Assembly: GCA_043101605.1 (NCBI GenBank)
Contig: JBICIG010000035.1
Span: forward strand, 1-47,782
Direction of reading: 5' to 3'
Length of the DNA stretch: 47,782 nucleotides
From: JBICIG01 sp043101605
GTDB lineage: Bacteria; Planctomycetota; Phycisphaerae; Phycisphaerales; UBA1924
Positions 42,904 through 47,782 of the stretch are shown piece by piece. Every line of letters begins with the position of its first letter. The first letter of the stretch is position 1. Below the pieces are notes generated by a model. The model was not told where the DNA came from. It searched no databases and was given only the letters and a program-made list of their open reading frames with translations. Both the position numbers and the translations under genes were made by a program.

Positions 42904-44439
42904 TTACGGGCAGCCGGCGACGAAGAGATCGAGATAGAAGAAGAAGTCGTCGGCGTCGCAGTCGTTGTCGGGGTTGCCGTAGGTCGGGTCGTTGGGATCG
43001 CTCGAGCCGGTGAAGTCGCAGGTGCCGAGGTCCTGGGCGACGAAGGCGTCGAGGTAGAAGAAGAAGTCGTCCGCGTCGGCGTCGCCGTCGGGCTGGGCGT
43101 AGGACGGGTCGTTGGGATCGGAAGAGCCGGTGAGGTCGGCGTCGCAGGTGAGAGGGATGGCGTAGAAGACGCGGATGGAGGTGTCGCCGGAGTATCCGGT
43201 GACGAGGTCGGCCCAGCCGTCGCCGTTGATGTCGCCGAAGGCGAGCGCGGTGCCGACCTGGGATGCGTCGTAGGTCCACGCGGGGAGGGTGTCGATGACG
43301 CCGTTGCGGTTGAGGTAGATGTGAGCCTTGCCGTCGCCGAAGTGGATTTCGGCGACATCGAGGTCGCCGTCCTGATCGACATCGAAGAGCTTGAAGTCCT
43401 GCGGGCCCTGGAAGGGCGTCTGGGCCTGCCAGACCTGGGTGAAGGAGTCGCCGTCGTTGCTCCACCAGGTGGCGGGGTCGCCGCCGATCGCGATGTCGAC
43501 CGTGCCGTTGCCGTCGAGGTCGCCCAGCGCGGTGCCGCGGTCGGTGTCGAGCCCGTCGTCGCCGCCGCCGAGGTCGGGGCGCTCCCAGCCGGGGACGGTC
43601 TCGAGGGAGCCCGAGCCGGTGTTGTGGTAGATGGCGCTGCGGAAGTTGACCCACTTGGAGACCGAGACATCCATCCAGCCGTCGTTGTTGACATCGGCGG
43701 CGAAGGCGCCGTTCTGGATGGACTGCTCGGCCGACTGCCACGAGGGCGAGGTGGCCATGGTGCCGTTGAGATTCTCGAACTGGTACATCGGGCGGTAGGG
43801 GTCGTTCTGCCCGAGGCCCTGGTTGGTGGTGACCAGGTCGAGGTCGTTGTCGTTGTCCAGATCGACGAGGACGCCCGAAGTGCCCCAGGAGTTCTGCGGC
43901 GTGACGCTGACATAGCCCGCGTTCACGGGGGGCCCGCCCGCGGCACCGAAGTAGATGCGGACATTGTCCGAGCGGAGCGAACCGCCGTGGATGGTGACGA
44001 TGTCGAGGAAGCCGTCCTTGTTGACATCGCCGACCTGGACATCGCCGGTGTGCGTCTCGGGGTTGGCGAGCCAACTGGGGGTGGTCTCGATCTGCCCGCC
44101 GATGTTGCGGAAGATCATGTCCTGCCATTCCTCGTAGGGGGGGAAGCTGTTGGAGATGTAGCAGACGGCGATGACATCGTTGTCGCCGTCGTCGTCGATG
44201 TCGGCGATCTGGAGCCCGCCGATCTGGCGACGCAGGTTGACCTGTTGATCCGGGACCAGCGGGTAGGGGATCGCGTCGGACTCGGTCGCCCAGCCGGTGT
44301 CGTCGGTGGGCGAGGGAATCACCTCGACGGTGATGAGTCCATCCTCTGATACTTCGATCACCGGCGGAGCGGCGAGGGCGAGCGAACTGGCGGCCCCGGC
44401 GAGGGCGGCGAGGGACAGGCAGCGGGTCGAAACGGTCAT
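42904..44439 (-). CDS. Secreted FG-GAP/VCBS beta-propeller protein with duplicated dockerin-like C-terminus
   Basis: 511 residues. The signal peptide (about 1-24) ends LALA-AP. Residues about 70-430 contain about seven FG-GAP/VCBS blades with calcium-binding loops of the type DIDDDGDNDVIAV, DVNKDGFLDIVTI, DLDNDNDLDLVTT, DLDGNGTVDIAIG and DVDQDGDLDVAEI, giving an integrin-like propeller. Residues 432-511 are the same two acidic repeats as in the neighbouring protein, ending VAGCP. The ATG at 44439 has TGGAGGA. The gene lies 38 bases upstream of the phytase-like gene in the same direction, so the two are probably one transcript. Confidence 0.88.
   Translation of the reverse strand: MTVSTRCLSLAALAGAASSLALAAPPVIEVSEDGLITVEVIPSPTDDTGWATESDAIPYPLVPDQQVNLRRQIGGLQIADIDDDGDNDVIAVCYISNSFPPYEEWQDMIFRNIGGQIETTPSWLANPETHTGDVQVGDVNKDGFLDIVTIHGGSLRSDNVRIYFGAAGGPPVNAGYVSVTPQNSWGTSGVLVDLDNDNDLDLVTTNQGLGQNDPYRPMYQFENLNGTMATSPSWQSAEQSIQNGAFAADVNNDGWMDVSVSKWVNFRSAIYHNTGSGSLETVPGWERPDLGGGDDGLDTDRGTALGDLDGNGTVDIAIGGDPATWWSNDGDSFTQVWQAQTPFQGPQDFKLFDVDQDGDLDVAEIHFGDGKAHIYLNRNGVIDTLPAWTYDASQVGTALAFGDINGDGWADLVTGYSGDTSIRVFYAIPLTCDADLTGSSDPNDPSYAQPDGDADADDFFFYLDAFVAQDLGTCDFTGSSDPNDPTYGNPDNDCDADDFFFYLDLFVAGCP
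42907..43146 (-). repeat. Duplicated dockerin-like repeats, second gene
   Basis: The 80-residue C-terminus is nearly identical to that encoded at 41636-41875; differences are mostly Ala/Gly swaps and a few conservative changes. This points to recent gene conversion or strong constraint. Confidence 0.8.
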
Positions 44440-44539
44440 GGCATCCTCCAGAGAGCCGACGGGCGGGGTCGGCCGAGGCGTGAAGGGAGCGTCGGCGCCC
44501 GCGGTAAGTCGGGCCCGCCCATTGGTTTCCAACTTCAGG

Positions 44540-45697
44540 TTACGGGTGGACGAGCCCAGATCCAACGCCGGGGACGGAGTTTGCGTGGTTTTCGGGCCCG
44601 GCGATGGCCTCGGGCGGGTCCGAGGGGCGGTCGTGGGCGCGGCATCGCCAGGCTTCGACGGCGGCGACGACTTCGTCCGGGGTGCTCGCCGAACGCACGC
44701 CGTCCTTGAGCGCCCGGCAATGGCTCCCGTTGATGGTCTTGCCGAGCCAACTGATCTTCTGCCCGATGACATGGATCGCCTTGGCTTGGCCTCGGAATTC
44801 GAGCAGGCGGGCGAAGTAGGCGAGGATGAAATCGAGCTTGGCGTCTTCGCTGGGTTCGAGGTCGCGTGGCGGGCGTGATTCGACGGCCGCGAGTTGGTGC
44901 TCCCACGCCTGGGTGAAGACCCACGGGCAGGCGAAGGCGCCGCGCCCGATCATCACGCCGGCGGCCCCGGTTTGGCGGAGCATGTCCATCGCGTCGTCGG
45001 CGGTGCGCACATCGCCGTTGGCGACGACCGGGATACCCGTGCCCGGGCCGGTGCAAGGGCCGGTGTGGGCCGCGACGCGTTCGACGACGCGTCGGATGCC
45101 GAGTCGGCTGCAGTGTCCTTTGAAGTGCTGCTCGGTCGTGCGTCCGTGGACGGTGATGAGCGCCGCGCCCGCGTCGATGAGCCGGCACGCCAGTTCGCCC
45201 GCGGCGTTGCGGTCGGCGTCGGCCTGGGTCCATCCGAGGCGCATCTTGCACGTCATGGGGACCGACTCGGGCAGCGCCGCGCGGACGGCCGCCGCGATGC
45301 GCACCGCGGTGTCGGGGATGCACATCAGCTTCGACCCGCCGTCCTTCTTGCAGACCTTGTCGACCGGGCAGCCCATGTTGATGTCGACGACCGCGGCGCC
45401 GCGGTCGGCGCACCAGCGGGCGCCTTCGGCGAGGATGGCGGGATCGGAGCCGTAGAGCTGCATCCCGACGGGGCGGTCGAGGTCGCTGGTGCGGGCGAGG
45501 TCGCGCGAGGTCTCGGTGCCCATCAGCAGCCCCTTGGGGCTGAGCAGGTCGGTCGAGGCGAGCCCGAGCCCGGCGTTGCCCGCGTTGATGGCGCGGCAGG
45601 TGACCCGCCAGGAGAGATCGCACCACCCCGCGATGGGGGCGAGCATGAGGTTCGAGGAGAGCCGCAGCGGGCCGATCTGGAGCGGGAGGCCGATCAC
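44540..45697 (-). CDS. dus: tRNA-dihydrouridine synthase (DusB-like)
   Basis: 385 residues from a GTG at 45697. FMN enzyme reducing uridine in the tRNA D-loop. Motifs: LAPIAGWCDLSWR (FMN-binding start), PVGMQLYGSDP, the catalytic VVDINMGCPVDKVCKKDGG with Cys110, LITVHGRTTEQHF, IPVVANGDVRT and GVMIGRGAFACPW. The C-terminal helical domain is extended by about 40 disordered residues. The frame is open to a GTG at 45790, but I choose 45697 because the family normally starts just before this point and a TACGAT box (45709-45704) lies exactly six bases before it, as at other leaderless genes here. FMN would come from RibF. Confidence 0.9.
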   Translation of the reverse strand: MIGLPLQIGPLRLSSNLMLAPIAGWCDLSWRVTCRAINAGNAGLGLASTDLLSPKGLLMGTETSRDLARTSDLDRPVGMQLYGSDPAILAEGARWCADRGAAVVDINMGCPVDKVCKKDGGSKLMCIPDTAVRIAAAVRAALPESVPMTCKMRLGWTQADADRNAAGELACRLIDAGAALITVHGRTTEQHFKGHCSRLGIRRVVERVAAHTGPCTGPGTGIPVVANGDVRTADDAMDMLRQTGAAGVMIGRGAFACPWVFTQAWEHQLAAVESRPPRDLEPSEDAKLDFILAYFARLLEFRGQAKAIHVIGQKISWLGKTINGSHCRALKDGVRSASTPDEVVAAVEAWRCRAHDRPSDPPEAIAGPENHANSVPGVGSGLVHP

Positions 45698-45703
45698 GGG
45701 GGG

Positions 45704-45709
45704 ATCGTA
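45704..45709 (-). promoter_or_regulatory. -10 box TACGAT, leaderless start of dus
   Basis: TACGAT on the minus strand, then CCCCCC, then GTG at 45697. No Shine-Dalgarno is possible in the intervening C-run. Confidence 0.5.
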
Positions 45710-45796
45710 TTCGCCGAGGAGCGGCGGATCGGTGCCGAGCGCGTCAGCGGCGCGCTGAGCGTGCGGGCTCGGGAATCGGCGTCGGACCACCCCCGG

Positions 45797-45802
45797 TATA
45801 GT
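45797..45802 (+). promoter_or_regulatory. -10 box TATAGT, near-leaderless start of the ABC permease gene
   Basis: GGTATAGT followed by eight bases of C/G and the GTG at 45811. One of the best -10 matches in the window; the transcript would start within a few bases of the GTG. Confidence 0.55.
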
Positions 45803-45810
45803 CCCCCCGC

Positions 45811-47421
45811 GTGTACCAGTCCCTTCTTTCCCGCCGATACCTGACCCGCAAGGTCATGCCGCTGCTCGCGGCGGTCGCGGTGGCTCTCTCGACGGCGATG
45901 GTGCTGATCACCTGGAGCGTGATGGGGGGCTTCCTCAAGACCCTGCTCGAATCCGGGCGCGAGGTCATCGGGGACGTGAAGATCGACTGGGCGGGCGCCG
46001 GCTTCCCGTACTACGACGAACTCGTCGAGCGGCTGGAGGCCGATGAGCTGATCGCCGCCGCGGCGCCGCGGCTCGAGACCTTTGGCATGATCGGGCTCCC
46101 GGGCGACCGGGCCGAGCCCGCGGCGATCGTGGGGATCGAGCCCGAGAGTTTCTCGCGGGTCACGGGCTACGAGGGCTGGCTGTACTGGAAACCGATCGAC
46201 GAGCCGACCTCCAAGGACGCCGAGGGTGAGGACCGGAGGCTGGCGCCGCTGTTCGAGCTCGCCCAGTTGCTGGATTGGCCCTTCGAGCTCAACGAGCAGA
46301 CGATCGGGCGGCTCCGGCGGAGCTGGGACGATGTGCTCGAAGCCGGGCGCACGCTGACGGCTCCGAACCCGCGCACGGGCGAGCCCGTTGCGGCGGCTGT
46401 CATCGGCATCGAACTCTCGGGCTTCAATCGCCGCAAGGTGTCGTGGTACGACATCGGGCTCCCGATTCGTGTCCGGCCCGACGGCACGCAGGAGGTCATC
46501 CGGACCGTGCTGCCGATCAACGGCACGATCACGCTCAACACCGCGGTGTTCGACGGGAGCGGCAAGGGGGTCGACCAGGTCACGCGGATCGTGCCTGTCG
46601 CCAACGAGTTCCAGACCGGCGTGCACGAGATCGACAAGCGGACGGTGTTCGTGCGCATGGACCTTCTGCAGGAGATGATGAACATGGACCGGGCCGAGCG
46701 CCTGGTCGAGCCCGACGACCCGTTCGCGATCGAGATCGACCCGGTGACGGGCGAGGAGCGCTTCGCGCAGCCGACGACCGTGGTCGATCCGGCGCGGGTG
46801 ACGACGGTGCTGGTGCGGGCGGGCGAGGGCGCGTCGGTGGATGAAGTGGTCGAGCGCTGCCGGGCGATCTTCGCCGAGTTCGCCGCCGCTCACCCGGGCG
46901 AGGTGCCCCCCGCCAACGCCGTGACGATCGAGACCTGGGAGGACATCAACCGGACGCTCATCGAGGCGGTCAAGAAGGAGACGGGGCTGGTGCTGTTCGT
47001 CTTCAGCTTCATCTCGCTGACGGCGGTGTTCCTGGTCTGGGCGATTTTCTGGTCGATGGTGTCGGAGAAGACCCGCGACATCGGGATCCTGCGGTCGCTG
47101 GGCGCGAGCCGGTCGGGAGTGGCGTGGCTGTGGCTGCGGTACGCGATCGTCATCGGGCTGGTGGGCGCGATCGCCGGTGGGCTGATCGCGTATGCGATCG
47201 TCGTGAACATCAACCCGATCCACGAGTGGCTGGGCGAGGCGTTCGGGTTCCAGATCTGGGATCCGAGCGTGTACTACTTCACGCGCATCCCCAGCGAGGT
47301 GAACCCGAGGCACGCGACGATCGTGCTGGTGGGCGGGATCGCCGCGGCGGTCGCGGGGTCGGCGCTCCCGGCGATGCGGGCGGCGCGGATGCACCCGGTC
47401 AAGGCCCTGCGTTTCGAGTAA
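45811..47421 (+). CDS. ABC transporter permease, LolC/LolE-MacB (FtsX) family
   Basis: 536 residues. One N-terminal membrane helix (about 14-38) is followed by a large periplasmic domain (about 45-385, MacB-PCD-like), then three C-terminal helices (about 392-415, 440-465 and 508-525) forming the FtsX-type core. The coupling segment SEKTRDIGILRSLGASRSGV (about 418-437) and the final AARMHPVKALRFE are diagnostic of LolC/E permeases. With the ATPase immediately downstream it probably moves lipoproteins to the outer membrane or exports a substrate. GTG start without Shine-Dalgarno. Divergent from dus. Confidence 0.88.
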   Translation: MYQSLLSRRYLTRKVMPLLAAVAVALSTAMVLITWSVMGGFLKTLLESGREVIGDVKIDWAGAGFPYYDELVERLEADELIAAAAPRLETFGMIGLPGDRAEPAAIVGIEPESFSRVTGYEGWLYWKPIDEPTSKDAEGEDRRLAPLFELAQLLDWPFELNEQTIGRLRRSWDDVLEAGRTLTAPNPRTGEPVAAAVIGIELSGFNRRKVSWYDIGLPIRVRPDGTQEVIRTVLPINGTITLNTAVFDGSGKGVDQVTRIVPVANEFQTGVHEIDKRTVFVRMDLLQEMMNMDRAERLVEPDDPFAIEIDPVTGEERFAQPTTVVDPARVTTVLVRAGEGASVDEVVERCRAIFAEFAAAHPGEVPPANAVTIETWEDINRTLIEAVKKETGLVLFVFSFISLTAVFLVWAIFWSMVSEKTRDIGILRSLGASRSGVAWLWLRYAIVIGLVGAIAGGLIAYAIVVNINPIHEWLGEAFGFQIWDPSVYYFTRIPSEVNPRHATIVLVGGIAAAVAGSALPAMRAARMHPVKALRFE

Positions 47422-47442
47422 CTCCGGACAAGGAACCCTCGC

Positions 47443-47782
47443 TTGCCGCTGATCTCCGCGACCAATGTGCACAAGACCTACCGCCTGGGGCGGGTGGATG
47501 TGCCCGTGCTGCGCGGAGCGGACCTGGAGGTCGAGAAGGGCGAGTTCGTCGCGATCCTCGGCGCGTCGGGGTCGGGCAAGAGCACGCTGCTGCAGATCCT
47601 CGGCTGCCTCGACGTGCCGACGTCGGGCTCGTACCGGCTGGCCGGCGAGGAGGTCGCGAGCCTCGACGAGGACGCGCTGTCGACCATCCGCAACCGACGC
47701 ATCGGCTTCGTGTTCCAGGCGTACAACCTGCTGGGGCGCGCCACCGCCCTCGACAACGTGGCGCTGCCGCTCCTCTACCGCG
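47443..47782 (+). CDS. lolD: ABC transporter ATP-binding protein, LolD/MacB type (truncated by the window edge)
   Basis: The first 113 residues are present. Walker A is GASGSGKST (about 42-50), followed by LLQILGCLDVPTSGSY and the Q-loop FVFQAYNLL. The signature and Walker B lie beyond the right edge. The start appears to be a TTG at 47443 with AAGGAA nine bases upstream, 21 bases after the permease stop, so the two form an operon. The LolD name rests on the permease partner; MacB-like exporters are the alternative. Confidence 0.88.
   Translation, partial: MPLISATNVHKTYRLGRVDVPVLRGADLEVEKGEFVAILGASGSGKSTLLQILGCLDVPTSGSYRLAGEEVASLDEDALSTIRNRRIGFVFQAYNLLGRATALDNVALPLLYR

Noticed and set aside
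45698..45790. Longer dus starting at the GTG at 45790
   Set aside because: The extra 31 residues are not family-like and would place the start inside the divergent promoter region; a TACGAT box six bases before the GTG at 45697 fits the pattern of other genes here.

Overview
The window is about 48 kb of GC-rich chromosome, roughly 70% GC in coding regions by eye. It most likely comes from a planctomycete of the Phycisphaerae/Phycisphaerales type. The evidence is PEP-CTERM-like proteins ending in arginine runs, duplicated acidic dockerin-like C-termini built on the GSSDPNDP motif, a membrane protein ending in a CPxC/CPxCG zinc ribbon, and a DUF2934 protein. These are family-level impressions; no search was run. 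No phage, insertion sequence, CRISPR array or rRNA operon was found, so most of the window looks like ordinary core chromosome with several lineage-specific genes.

Layout. 1-1.5 kb: the 5' end of a catalase gene divergent from an OxyR-type regulator, with an ATAG-N7-CTAT palindrome between them. 1.5-1.7 kb: tRNA-Ser(UGA) and tRNA-Leu(UAA). 1.7-6.3 kb: an unidentified HTH-like protein with a double-dyad upstream region, a PEP-CTERM-like protein, a membrane-anchored orphan and an M28 peptidase. 6.5-10.7 kb: PrpB-type lyase, a lower-GC zinc-ribbon gene, citrate/methylcitrate synthase and a serine hydrolase. 10.8-12.3 kb: a sigma-factor-like protein with a membrane segment and GGERTGGR repeats, coupled to a helical-repeat protein. 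12.7-14.6 kb: a His/Tyr-rich secreted protein and an SUMF1-like PEP-CTERM protein. 14.8-17.8 kb: ribF-nrnA-methyltransferase with 4-base start/stop overlaps. 17.9-25.4 kb: PutA, small membrane and lipoproteins, DUF2934, Ogt, a DUF389 transporter-like protein and ThyX. 25.7-28.6 kb: GcvP. 28.7-33.7 kb: a lipoprotein, a membrane protein, DinB-like protein, thioesterase, PurN and a TPR-zinc protease-PDZ protein. 34.0-37.1 kb: an STN-domain protein and an Asn/Gln/Thr/Pro-rich repeat protein with no Lys or Glu. 37.1-41.7 kb: penicillin acylase with a small membrane partner, divergent from gamma-glutamyltransferase. 41.6-44.4 kb: two secreted proteins with the same duplicated C-terminus. 44.5-47.8 kb: tRNA-dihydrouridine synthase divergent from a LolCDE/MacB-like ABC transporter.

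Functionally the identifiable genes cover oxidative-stress response (katA/oxyR), propionate or central carbon (prpB, citrate synthase), proline and glycine catabolism (putA, gcvP), one-carbon/nucleotide metabolism (gcvP, purN, thyX), flavin supply (ribF, serving ThyX, PutA and Dus), DNA repair (ogt) and envelope export.

Four signals stand out. (1) At least seven genes have a TANNNT box 5-6 bases before the start codon and no Shine-Dalgarno sequence, implying leaderless mRNAs. (2) Five intergenic copies of a short element, ACGAGCCGCG[A/G]C followed by GAGCGG-like sequence, include one inverted pair, as in REP/BIME elements. (3) The repeat protein at 35.7-37.0 kb lacks Lys and Glu and follows a long leader with three tandem hairpins. 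(4) The sigma-like protein at 10.8-11.6 kb carries a membrane segment and a repeat tail.
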